Assembly: GCA_011799875.1 (NCBI GenBank)
Contig: CM022302.1
Location: forward strand, 102,302,237-102,366,236
Length of the DNA stretch: 64,000 bases
Source: Thinopyrum elongatum
Taxonomy: Eukaryota; Streptophyta; Magnoliopsida; Poales; Poaceae
Reading direction: 5' to 3'
Of this stretch, positions 20,980 to 31,977 are shown in pieces. The notes below the pieces were generated by a model that was not told the DNA's origin, made no database searches, and saw only the letters and a program-made list of their open reading frames with translations. The position numbers and the translations under genes are program-made. Position 1 is the stretch's first letter, and each line of letters starts with the position of its first letter.

Positions 20980-21300
20980 TGTATGTGGAGAGGCTAACAG
21001 TGGGGACGCACCAGGTCCATGGACGCACGCATGCAACCGCCTCCTTATTACGCGAAAATAAAATTATTCCACCCCCTGAAAGCTGGGACCCACCACGTAT
21101 ATCTTCGCATGGAAGGAAGTGCCTCCTTATTCCTGCCACTGACAGCTGGGACCCACCAGCTACATCTTCGCACGCAAGGAAGTGTGTCCATATTACAAAA
21201 AAAATGATTCTTCCCCCTGACAGCTGGGACCCACCAGCTATATCCTCGCATGCAAGGAAGTGCCTCCTTATCCTCCCTGACAGCTGGGACCCATCCGGTC
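20980..21300. repeat. CACTA subterminal tandem repeat, about 80 bp
   Basis: Four units carry CTGACAGCTGGGACCCACCA followed by a GCAAGGAAGTG or similar element. These are typical subterminal repeats thought to bind CACTA transposase. Confidence 0.7.
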
Positions 21301-21839
21301 GAACCGTGCGTAGGGTTGTCTGTCTGGTCGCGAATGTGTACGTACATACTGGTCGATCGGTCTCTCTGCAGCGATGAACCGTGACCGAGTAAGGAGCGGC
21401 ACGTGTCGTGGTAGAGGCATGGACGTAGCATGTCACGCAGTCCCTTCTATATCGTGTACATGTACTTACAGCCACGCTGCAAGAAAGTAAATACGGCTAC
21501 GTACGTACATATGGGCGGGGTCTCGAACGCGTACAGCGATGGTGTCCTGTTCATCGGCAGCCAACTGGCTGGGTCGGAACGGAGAAACTGCGTCGTGTTC
21601 ATCGAGAGGCAACGGAATGTGTCCTGTTCATTGGGATCCAACTGGCTTGGACGGAACAGGCGAAACAAGGCCTAGCGTACCGCAGAACGGAGGAAACGGC
21701 CTTCTGTTCGACCGCCTACGGTCGAAACGGGATCCTGTTCATCGGGAGGGGTCTGGCATACCGCAAAACGGAGGAAACCGACTTCTCTTCGACCTCCTAC
21801 GGTCGAAACGGGGTCCTGTTAATCGAGAGGGGTGTGGCG

Positions 21840-22200
21840 TACCGCAAAACGGGACTCCACGGGCTACTGTTCATCCACCGTCGACCTCCTCCAGCTTCCA
21901 CCTGCTACTGTTCATCCACGGCGTCTCCCTCCTACCTCCACGGGCTCTTGTTCATCCACGGGCTTCTGTTCATCCAGCCTCCGCCGGCTACTGTTCAACC
22001 AGCCCTCCACGGGGTCCTGTTCATCCAGCCTCCACCGGCTACTATCCAACCAGCCCTCCACGGGGTCCTGTTCATCCACCCCCAACCTGCTCGATCGGGG
22101 TTCTGTTCATCCAGCGGCAACGGCCTCTACTACCACGGGGTCCTGTTCATCCAACCCCCACCGGGATCTGTTCATCCAACCACCAACAATGCTCACTATT
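21840..22200. repeat. CACTA subterminal repeat with CTGTTCATCC motif
   Basis: CTGTTCATCCA is repeated about ten times at 20-60 bp spacing with CCTCCACGGG and CCGGCTACT variants. The GC-rich frames found here on both strands are repeat artefacts. Confidence 0.7.
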
Positions 22201-22732
22201 CATCAAAAGGCAGCAGGTTCGATCGGCTTCAGTTAGCAGTAGTAGTGAAGGAATCGCTCGATCGGGTTCAGTTAATAGCCAGGGATCGATCGATCGCTCG
22301 GGTTTAGTAACGCATAGCCAGTGCAATCGCTCGGGTTCAGTAAGCGACCGCCTCGCTCGGGTTCAGTTAGAGCCCAACGCCTCGCACCCACACGCGTACG
22401 TGTATGAGAGAAACGCGCAATCCCTCCGTGCATCGCTCGGCCCCGACCACCCACTGTAACCGGGAACTCCCCGATATTTTCCTCGCCCTCGCTTCTACCA
22501 TGATTTTTTCCGTCATGGACGGCCCAAAGAATTTCATGCAGCTGCGTCTCCGGCCCGCCCAGGACGAAAAGCCCATTTTCTGTCATGATTTTTTGTCATA
22601 GAAATAGGAGCCCACCACATCTATGATGATACTGGGTTTTGTCACAATTATCGTCATATAAGTGTCATAAGCATGACAGAAAAAAAATTCGTTCGGCCCA
22701 AAATGTCACGGATGTGTCTTCTTTTTGTAGTG

Positions 22733-23178
22733 GGGGGAAGGTGATGGAGTTGTTGGTGAAGATGACGGAGTTGTTGGAGTAGATCGCCGTCACACGATGA
22801 TTGCCCCGGCGGCGTTACGGCGCCACCGGGAGAGAGGGGGAGAGAGCCCCCATCCTTCTTCTTCTTCCTTGGCCTCCCCCCTAGATGGGAGGAGAGTTCC
22901 CCCTCTAGTCCATGGTTACCATGGCGGTGGAGGGGCAGGAGCCCCTCCTGGATTGGATCTATCTCTCTGTTCTCTTCTGTTTCACGCTCCTAGTTTCTGG
23001 CCCTTCATCGTTTCTTAAATTCCCTGAGATCCGTAACTCCGATTGCGCTGAAATTTTTACACGATTTTTCCCATAAATTATCTTTCTTGGGCCAGAAGAA
23101 GAGCCCCAACCGACTTACAGGGAGCCCACAAGACACCTGGGTGCGCCAGGGGGTGCCAGGCGCGCCCTGGTGGGTAGT
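22733..23178 (-). mobile_element. Gypsy 3' LTR, middle fragment
   Basis: It aligns with 39,073-39,535 of the intact LTR of the same element. It is cut at the left by the CACTA end at 22,732 and interrupted at the right by the 10.7-kb CACTA; the LTR continues at 33,864. The first 740 bp or so of this LTR are missing from the window. Confidence 0.8.
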
Positions 23179-24566
23179 CACTACAAGAAATATGTCAACT
23201 TGTGACCTTCTGTCAGTGACCCTGGAAGAATTGACACTGGAAGAATTGGTCATAAATCTACGACCATTTGAGACCAATTGGTCATAAGCTATTCGGGGGG
23301 CTCCAAACCCTAAACTATAACGACCATTTTGGTCAGAAAGGTCGTAATTTCCTTACACGAAATGGTCGTAAAGCAAACAACACTGGTCCACTGCTTATTT
23401 CTAGCTGATCACGACCAATATAGATGGTCATAGCCTTGTAAATTGTGGTGCATTGCTATGACTAGGCGCCACCTCATCAGTTTTGCCTATGTGTCAATTT
23501 TTGCCCTAGGTTGTGAAGCAGCCCATATGTCTGTCATTCCCAAAATTCCCAAAAAAATTGGGCATTCTTTACTATCCAAATCATTGCTTCATGACAAAAT
23601 TCAGCTCCATTTCCCTAGTAAATCTTCCTCGGCAAATTTCCCAAGTTATTGTTCAACTAGAACTGTTGTGAAGGAAGTACTAGCTAGGCATATCCTAATG
23701 AGCTGAATTTTTGCCACATCTTCTATATTCCCAAATCATAGCTCTCCACAAAATTTGAGCCCCATCTAACAATCCATTTGAGCTCACCATCCAATCTTTT
23801 TTTTCTGGTAATATTTTCAGATTGTGAAGCAAATATATTTTATGTTAATTTATAATTGCTGAAAATTTACGAGGACATGACCCTACCCATATAACCTCCT
23901 GCCACAAAATTTTAGCTCATTTCATCTAGCCAATTTTCCTCAACATTTTTCGCAATTTTCTATTCAGTGGAGAGCACTGTGAAGGAAGTACCATTTTTAT
24001 TTATCCAAATAGTATGAAATTTTTACAGTGCCTTCATATGCCCAAATTATCATCCTGCTCCAAATTTCAGATCAATCCATTCATTCATTTTAGTCCAGCT
24101 TCAACATTCATATTTCTGTCCACTATGGTACTTTGCAAATCAAGTGACACCTAGGCTCCTCCATTTGAGCTGCAAATTTTCTAAGACAGTGTCCTTAGTA
24201 TATGATCATCCTCGGCTAAAACTTAGGCACATTGGCCATGTGCATTTTCCCTACCACTAATCAAACACTTGGCTGCTAATTCATGTTCGAGCTTAGTTCA
24301 GTCTTCTCGTGAGATTCTTCTATTGCCTTCTTCTTCCTAACACCTACCGAGGGAGTGCCCAACCCACTAGACATGCCTAGGCCGCCTAGGACACGTGGAA
24401 ACTCCGCGGTCACGCGGTGACCACGCGGCGGGCATGCGAGTTTACGCGCTCTGGAGTTGGGGCCCTCGGCCACCGTCCAATCCTCAACGTATCGCCACGA
24501 AACCATGTATTTCTGATTAAATAGATACTCATGAACCTAGAAAGGATATTTTGAAAAAATAAAGAG

Positions 24567-27500
24567 CAAACTATAAGGCAACTGCGGTTCCAATTTGACC
24601 CGCTTCCTACTGAATCGGCGGAAATTTGTCTTTTTCATGAGAGGTGGATCAAAGCTTTTGACCCAACCATTTGGTCAATTGTGCATTAAATATGTCCTAG
24701 TATTTTATAAAATTGATTTGGTACAATTTTGCAACAAATATATGGTAGGTCCTTCACAAAAAAACTCATTTTGGGCACTCAAAAAATGGTAAATGAAATT
24801 TTCGGGCAAAGAAAGTGAAAAATTCCTGATGCAACATTGTTTGTCATTCCATGATGCACCCTTGTGCACAATATTAGATCTTTTGAACAAACTATGCCAT
24901 GAATGTGGCCATAAGATCGATCATTTGGCTTGAAAGCCATGAATCTTCACACATGATAGCTCATTTCTGAGAACATTTTTTTTAAGAATTGTTGTATTAA
25001 AATTTTATTATTTTTCCTGGTATCTTGGTCACATATAATGACACAATGAGAAGGTTTTCCAATTTTTTGATTTTCTTGAATTTTTCATGCCCGTTTCAAA
25101 ATGCTGTAAAAACTTTGGGCATGACCGTTCCTAGCTAGTGGTTGAATCTTGGAAAACTTTTGGTGTTTCTCTCATTAAATAGATGCTTATGTACTTAGAA
25201 ATGATTTTTGGAAAAAATAAAGAGCAAACTATGAGGCAGTGATGACCCACAAGTATAGGGGATCAATTGTAGCTCTTTTCGATAAGTAAGAGTGTCAAAC
25301 CCAACGAGGAGTAGAAGGAAATGACAAGTGGTTTTCAGCAAGGTAATGTCTGCAAGTGCTGAAATTGTAAGTAACAGAGTAGTTTGATAGCAAGATAATT
25401 TATAACGAGCAAGTAACAATAGTAGTAACAAAAGTGCAGCAAGGTAGCCCAATCCTTTTGAGGCAAAGGACAGGCCAAAACGGTCTCTTATAATAAGCAA
25501 AGCGTTCTTGAGGGTACACGGGAATTTCATCTAGTCACTTTCACCATGTTGGTTCAATTTGTGTTCGTTACTTTGATAATTTGATATGTGGGTGGACCGG
25601 TGCTTAGGTGCTGTTCTTACTTGAACAAGCCTCCTACTTATGATTAACCCTCTTGCAAGCATCCGCAACTACGAGAAAAGTATTAAGAATAAATTCTAAC
25701 CATAGCATTAAACTTTTGGATCCAATCGGTCCTTTACGAAATAGCGCATAAACTGGGGTTTAAGCTTCTGTCACTCTCGCAACCCATCATCTACTTACTA
25801 CTCCACAATGCATTCCCTTAGGCCCAAATATGGTGAATTGTCATGTAGTCGACGTTCACATGACACCACTAAGGGAATCACAACATACATACTATCAAAA
25901 TATCGAACACATATCAAGTTCACATGATTACTTGCAACATGATTTCTCCCGTGACCTAAAGAACAAAAGTAACTACTCACAAATGATAATCATGCTCAAG
26001 ATCAGAGGGGTATTAAATAGCATATTGCATCTGAACATATAATCTTCCACCAAATAAACCATATAGTAATCAACTACAAGATGTAATCAACACTACTAGT
26101 CACCCACAAGCACCAATCTATAGTTCCGGTAACAAGATTGAACACAAGAGATGAGATGGTGTTGTTGAAGATGTTGATGGAGATTGCCCTCCCCAAGATG
26201 GGAGAGTTGTTGGTGATGATGATGACGATGATTTCCCCCTCCGGGAGGGAAGTTCCCCCGGCGGAATCGCTCTGCCGGAGGGTAAAAGTTCTCCTGCCCA
26301 AGTTTCGCCTCGAGACGGCGGCGCTCCATCCCGAAAGTCCTCTTCTTATTTTTTTCTAGGTCAAAATGACTTATATACCAGAAGATGGGCACCGGAGGTG
26401 GGCCTGGGTGAGCACAACCCACCAGGGCATGCTTGGGCTCCCTGGCGTGCCCAGGTGGGTTGTGCCCACCTGGTGGGCCCCCTCTAGTACTTATTTGCTC
26501 CAATATTCTTCAAATACTCCATAAAAAATCTCTGTAAAGTTTCAGCTTGTTTGGAGTTGTGCAGAATAGGTGGCCTAACGTAGCTTTTCCAGGTCCAGAT
26601 TTCTAGCTGCCGGAATTCTCCCTCTTTGTGTGTACCTTGCATATTATGAGAGAAAAGGAATTAGAATTACTCCAAAAAGCCTTATTATGCATAAAAACAT
26701 CATAAATAACAGTAGGAAAACATGATGCAAAATAGACGTATCAGGCAGCTGCGGTTCAAATTTGACCCGCTTCCTACTGAATCGGTGAAAATTTGTCTTT
26801 TTCACGAGAGGTGGATCAAAGCTTTTGACACCCAACCATTTGGTCAATTATGCATTAAATATGTCCTAGTATTTTATAAAATTGATTTGGTACAATTTTG
26901 CAATAAATATATGGTAGGTCCTTCACAAAAAAACTCATTTTGGGCACTCGAAAAATGGAAAATGAAATTTCCGTCCAAAGAAAATGAAAACTTCCTTAGG
27001 TAACATTGTTTGCCATTCCAAGATGCACCCTTGTGCACAATATTAGATCATTTGAACAAACTAGGCCATGAATGTGGCCATAAGATTGATCATTTGGCTT
27101 GAAAGCCATGAATCTTCACACATGATAGCTCTTTTCTGAGAACACTTTTTTAAAAGAATTGTCGTATTACAAGTTTATTATTTTTCCTGGTAACTTGGTC
27201 ACATATAATGACACAATGCGAAGGTTTTCCAATTTTTTTTTTCATGCCCGTTTCAAAATGCGGTCAAGACTGCGGGCATGACCGTTCCTAGCTAGTGGTT
27301 GAATCTTGGAAAACTTTTGGTGTTTCTCTGGTAAATTAGATACTTATGTTCCTAGAAATGATTTTTGGAAAAAATAAACAACAAACTATGAGGTATCTGC
27401 AGTTCAAATTTGACCCGCTTCCTACTGAATCGGCGAAAATTTGTCTTTTTCACGAGAGGTGGATCAAAACTTTTGACACCCAACCATTTGGTCAATTGTG

Positions 27501-28895
27501 CATTAAATATGGCCTAGTATTTTATAAAATTGATTTGGTACAATTTTGCAACAAATATATGGTAGGTCCTTCACAAAAAAACTAATTTGGGGCACTCAAA
27601 AAATGGAGAATTGAATTTCCGTCCAAAGAAAATGAAAACTTCCTTAGGCAACATTGTTTGCCATTCCAAGATGCACCCTTGTGCATAATATTAGATCATT
27701 TGAATGAACTATGCCATGAATGTGGCCATAAGATTGATCATTGGGCTTGAAGGCCACGAATCTTCACACATGATAGCTCGTTTCTGAGAACGATTTTTTA
27801 AAACATTTGACGTATTACAAGTTTATTATTTTTCCTGGTAATTTGGTCACATATAATGACACAATGCGAAGGTTTTCCAATTTTTTTTTAATTTTACATG
27901 CCCGTTTTAAAATGTGGTCAAAACTGCGGGCATGACCGTTCCTAGCTAGTTGTTGAATCTTGGAAAAATTTTGTTGTTTCTATGATTAAATAGATACTTA
28001 TGTACCTAGAAATGATTTTTGGAAAAAAATAAACAGCAAACTATGAGGCATCTGCAGTTCTAATTTGACCCGCTTCCTACTAAATTGGCGGAAATGTCTT
28101 TTTCATGAGAGGTGGATCAAAACTTTTGACACTCAACTATTTTATCAATTGTGCATTAAATATACCCTAATATTTTAGAAAATTGATTTGGTCCAATTTT
28201 ACAACAAATATATGGTAGGTCTTTCACAAAAAAACTCATTTTGGGCATTCGAAAAATGGAAAATGATTTTTTCGTCCAAAGAAAATGAAAACTTCCTTAG
28301 GCAACATTGTTTGCCATTCCAAGATGCACCCTTGTGCATAATATGATATCATTTGAACAAACTATGCCATGAATGTGGACATAAGATTGATCATTTGGCT
28401 TGAAAGCCATGAATCTTCACACATGATAGCTCATTTTTTAGAACATTTTTTAAATAATAGCCGTATTACAAGTTTATTATTTTTTCTGGCAGCTTGGTCA
28501 CATGTAATGACACAATGCGAAGGTTTTCTATTTTTTTGATTTTTTTTGAATTTTTCATGTCCGTTTCAAAATGCGGTCAAAACGGCGGGCACGATCGTTC
28601 CTAGCTAGTTGTTGAATCTTGGAAAACTTTTGGTGTATCTATGATGAAATAGATACTTATGTAGCTATAAATGAACTTTGTTAAAAATAAAGAGCAAACT
28701 ATGAGGCAACTGTAGTTCATTTGACCGTTTCCAACTGAATCGGCGAAAATTTGTCTTTTTCACTAGACGTGGATCAAAAGGTTTTGACACCCAACCATTT
28801 GGTAAATTGTACATTAAATATGTCCTAGTATTTTGTAAAATTGATTTGGTCCAATTTTGCAACAACTATTTGCTAGGTTCTTTAAAAAAACTCAT
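24567..28895 (+). repeat. Array of about 655-bp tandem repeats, 4.3 copies
   Basis: Units start at CAAACTATGAGGCA or a variant at 24,567, 25,225, 27,382, 28,037 and 28,695. The second unit is split by the solo LTR; without the LTR the spacing is 648-658 bp throughout. The last unit ends after about 200 bp at 28,895. Shared internal landmarks are TTTGACCCGCTTCC, GAGAGGTGGATCAAA, CAACCATTTGG and GCATGACCGTTCCTAGCTAG. In units 1-3 a 65-90 aa plus-strand frame containing CLFHERWIKAFDTQPFGQL-like sequence stays open, but frameshifts in unit 4 argue against a selected protein. Confidence 0.9.
25240..26743. mobile_element. Solo LTR of a Gypsy-type element (1,504 bp)
   Basis: It begins TGATGACCCACAAGTATAGG and ends GACGTATCA, flanked by the direct repeat GGCAG (25,235-25,239 and 26,744-26,748). 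It belongs to the same LTR family as, or a close relative of, the element at 34-40 kb. There is no internal domain, so it arose by recombination between two LTRs after insertion into the second unit of the 655-bp array. Confidence 0.9.
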
Positions 28896-29640
28896 GTTGC
28901 CTTGAAGCTGTCGGGGAGCACCGCCGGGCCGTTAGAAGCATAGCTGGCGCTGCAATGGAGCTTCGCCAGCGCCATCGGTGCTGTGTTGGAGCTCCACCAG
29001 AGCTGTAGTGGAGCTTTACCGGACACCGTCGTTGCTGCGCTAAAGCAATTGTCGTCGAGCGGAGCGCCATGAGAATTACAGTGAAAGCTTTGCCAGGGTG
29101 TCATCAACGCTGCATTGAAGCGTTGCGTGGTCACAACTGTTGTGCTATTTTAGTGATCGAATGGGTACAAGAGCGCATATCCGACGGCACGCTATGCGGA
29201 TGATTTCTCCAGAAAATCATCCGGCTGATTCGTTGCAGCCGCCTATATTTAGTCAATCACGACCAATTTCAATGGTCATAACATCATCAAATTGTGTACT
29301 GCATTCTGATTGGTCGATGGGCAACTCACGTTGATCATGGAGCAAACACCGTAGGATGCTCCAGGATCCAACGGCAGATAGGACCCTCTCGCTCCTCGTC
29401 CCTCTCAACCTCCTCCCTGGTCAACAGCTCTCGGTCTCATCTCCCTTGTCCAAACCTAGGTCCCTATCCCTGGTGGCGGCGCCGCCCTCCTTCCCTCGCG
29501 GCGCACCTGATTCCTGTGGGTTGAGGCGGCTCTCGCTGGCGCGCAGCACACCCCCAGGCTCCCCTCGCGCTGCTCTTTCCTCCCCTCCAGCCAGATCCAT
29601 CTCTCACGCCCTCTACTGCTCACTCGGAACCCTCACCCGT
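28896..29640. other. GC-richer captured or unique sequence inside the CACTA
   Basis: Degenerate units around GGAGCTTCGCCAG and GGAGCTCCACCAG (28,930-29,010) suggest a decayed minisatellite. An internal CACTA-type motif pair (ACGACCAATTTCAATGGTC) occurs at about 29,261-29,279. The rest, 29,340-29,640, is GC-rich, pyrimidine-biased, promoter-like sequence with no recognised coding region. Confidence 0.4.
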
Positions 29641-29645
29641 GGCTA

Positions 29646-30089
29646 GGGTTTCGGGCGAGGCGTCGCCTTTGTCGCCGGTGTGGCTCCTTCTCACCTCGCT
29701 CCTTGCCTTCCTCGCCGACAACCCGCTCCGCTACCACCTCGTCACCACCGCCGCCTCCACGCTCTCCGCACCGCTCTCCGACTCGGCGGGGGAGGCCCCG
29801 ACGCCCGCGGGCCTCGTCCGTGCGCTCCTCCCCGCCGCCAACTGCCCCAACCACGCCACCGACCGCGCGATGGCGACGGCGACGAGGGCCAAGGACCTGG
29901 CACGGCGGTCGCCGAAGAAGTACGTGGAGGAGGCGCTCTACGGGCGGCTATTCCGGCGGGGGTCGACGCCGCAGGCGGTGCGCGTGGAGGTGGACGGCTT
30001 CCTCGGCAGCCGCAAGCGCGCCTTCAAGTGATAGGTCGGCGTCTGCATCCGCCACCTCCGGCGCCAGGAGCTCTACCGCCACGCCCTCA
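29646..30089 (+). pseudogene. Captured exon resembling the N-terminal part of a PPR (THA8-like) protein
   Basis: From the ATG at 29,871 the plus strand encodes MATATRAKDLARRSPKKYVE and, after EEALYGRLFRR, a segment ending SRKRAFK. The stops TGA and TAG then follow at 30,029-30,034, after which the frame resumes as VGVCIRHLRRQELYRHALK up to a splice donor (CTCAAG/GTCGGC) at 30,089. This matches the start of plant PPR proteins of the type required for organellar RNA processing, in which the two stop codons would be Trp-Glu. Upstream, 29,646-29,870 is a GC-rich frame (LLAFLADNPLRYHL) joined in phase, possibly from another gene. The fragment lacks every downstream PPR repeat and is flanked by CACTA sequence, so it is a captured, non-functional exon. 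Confidence 0.55.
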
Positions 30090-31440
30090 AGGTCGGCCCC
30101 CCTCCTCTCCCCTCCCGATCTCGTCGCTAGCCTCGGTTCTAGCTCCGTGACGCCCTCCATCACTGTTGCGGCAGACTAGATCTGATAGCGATAGTATTCT
30201 CACGCGGGGAATACACCATGTGAGGTTCTGCTTACTGGTGTGGTAGTGTTCCATTAGCTTCATAGGCCACAAAATCATCGGCTGGTTTGGCCCTCTGAAA
30301 TGCTTAATTTGATTATTATCCGCATTGTATGTTTGCCATTGATGTTGTCGATTTGCTGAGTGAAACAATGATAAATTTCTGAAACATTGAAATGAAAAGA
30401 AATGCCCCTCTAGGTGTTCCTCCATTTATGTTCCCCCTCTACCTGGTGTTGTTTATGCTAACAGGACATGTCTGTTGTTGGTGATTCAGTTGTGGAATGT
30501 AGTACTGACTGGTGTAGGATACATATTAATGTTGTCTTGAAGCCATGTTTGCTTCTGTTTAAGCGGACACTTTATAGTCTACTGTAAGGTTGACCTCCAT
30601 TTTGCTGCTGAAAGACCGTCATTTATTTCTTATAACTGCCCTGTTTGATTTCATCTGTGATTTTATGAATGACCTTTAGCTTCTCCCCCCTGCCAAAAGA
30701 AACTGGTAACACAGTTTCTTCCCCATTTCTTTGGCACAGTTAGGTTCTTAGTCTCTCGTTTACTAGTCCTGTGGTGCTGGGTTGCGCTTAGTTGCAAAGA
30801 GCCATTCAGATCTCTGATGTAGTCTGCGTACAATTGCGCTGCTACTAGAAGAGCCTGTCCGACAGAGTAGCCCATAGGTTTGCCGGAGTGAGGGAAATCA
30901 TTCGTGTATGCAGTATCTCTGATTTCTGCAATGGGTTGTGTGGTAGGTCATGTGTCAAAAATGATTGCAGATCTTGTCATGGTATCATTTAGCGCTCTTG
31001 AAATGTTGATTTGCCATGCATAGAGAGGTTAAATCGGCCGGTGCTGTACTTTTTTACTTGTTGGCTTCAAGTACTTCTATTGAAGTCCTGGGGTACATTG
31101 ATCTAGCAAATTAGATAATAATATTTACCTTGATATAATCATATTCTACACTGATCTTAAAGTTTTGGGGCATCTCCCTGCTGTGAGTGTCTCTTTCAGT
31201 AAGCGTTTTGCTTATTGTCCTTAGTGTGCTGCTATCCATACTTCTGAGCATATTATTTTCTAGCCTCTTTTGTGATTAGCCCTCATTTTTAATGACGTTA
31301 CTGTTTATCTAAGATCATTTGAAGTTTTGAGCTAGCACCTAGCTAGCCTCTTTTGTGATTAGTCCTCATTTTTAATGTCATCCACACTATTTTTTTGTTA
31401 ATTTTGTTCCTTGTATGAACAACCTTATAATTTTGGGCAG
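30090..31440. other. Intron-like, T-rich sequence between captured exons
   Basis: No coding sequence. A near-duplicate phrase TAGCCTCTTTTGTGATTAG occurs at about 31,261-31,279 and 31,344-31,362. This may be intron sequence captured together with the flanking exons. Confidence 0.4.
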
Positions 31441-31977
31441 GAGCCGGCCACGAAGATCCTCTTCCTCTGCAGCTACGACAACTGCGGCAAGACCTTCGTC
31501 AACGTGGCTGCCTTGAGGAAGCATGCCCACGTGCACGGCGAGCGGCAGTATGTTTGCCAGGAGCCCGGCTGTGGGAAAGTGTCTCCAGTAAAAGAAAATT
31601 ACTTTATGCCTTTACCAGTGCCTACTCTAGCATTGGTGAACTTATCCGCTTACTACTGTTGGCGAACTTCCCTGTGTTTTCATGCTCAGATGCGAAATGG
31701 ATTTAAGCTCTTTATCTTTCTTATTATCTACGAGGGCCTTACTATGCTGTGCTTAGATATTGATGGAGTTACGGCCCAATAGATTTGTTTCAGTACAACT
31801 ATACATGTAAGACGTTTGGTTATGTCCTATATTGATAAAATGAAAAAACTGTCATATGTGTCCTTGCTGTTGATGGGAGAATGTAATTCCTAACTACGTG
31901 ACTGTTCTTTTTGTACAGAAATGATGAATCCTTTTTCTGTTTGTTTTGCAGAAATTTGTAGATAGCTCAAAGTTGAA
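31441..31977 (+). pseudogene. Captured two-exon fragment of a YY1-like C2H2 zinc-finger gene
   Basis: After an acceptor (GGGCAG) at 31,440, exon 31,441-31,578 encodes 46 residues. They include a full C2H2 finger: Cys-x4-Cys (CSYDNC), 12 residues, then His-x3-His (HAHVH). The start of a second finger, CQEPGCGK, follows. A donor (AAA/GTGTCT) begins an intron of 373 bp with acceptor TTTTGCAG, and the next exon from 31,952 resumes in phase as KFVDSSKLN before homology stops near 31,977. This pattern (finger, then CGK/KFVDSSKL across an intron) is that of plant YY1-type transcription factors. The remaining fingers are absent. Capture with the intron kept shows a genomic copy, not a cDNA copy. Confidence 0.7.

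Larger units (their letters stand above)
19130..22732 (-). mobile_element. Truncated CACTA element (Jorge-type end)
   Basis: The right end, read on the minus strand, is CACTACAAAAAGAAGACACA followed by ACATTTTGGGCCGAACG, a form I recall from wheat Jorge-like CACTA elements. It terminates at 22,732 against Gypsy LTR sequence. The subterminal region holds many direct repeats (see 20,980-21,300 and 21,840-22,200) and paired blocks: 19,400-19,510 resembles 20,935-21,040, and 20,270-20,340 resembles 20,345-20,420. No transposase reading frame remains. I found no matching left TIR, so the element is truncated near 19.1-19.3 kb; that boundary is approximate. Confidence 0.65.

Noticed and set aside
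21539..22459. 306-residue plus-strand frame, the longest in the window
   Set aside because: It lies in CACTA subterminal direct repeats (CTGTTCATCC units). All three frames are open there because of the repeat composition, so it is not a gene.
24567..28895. Regular repeats considered as a CRISPR-like or centromeric array
   Set aside because: The unit is 655 bp without spacers, the host is a plant, and the array lies within the TIRs of one CACTA element, so it is a transposon-internal array.
29680..30179. Pro/Arg/Ser-rich frames of 156 and 158 residues
   Set aside because: They are out-of-frame readings of the GC-rich captured PPR-like exon.
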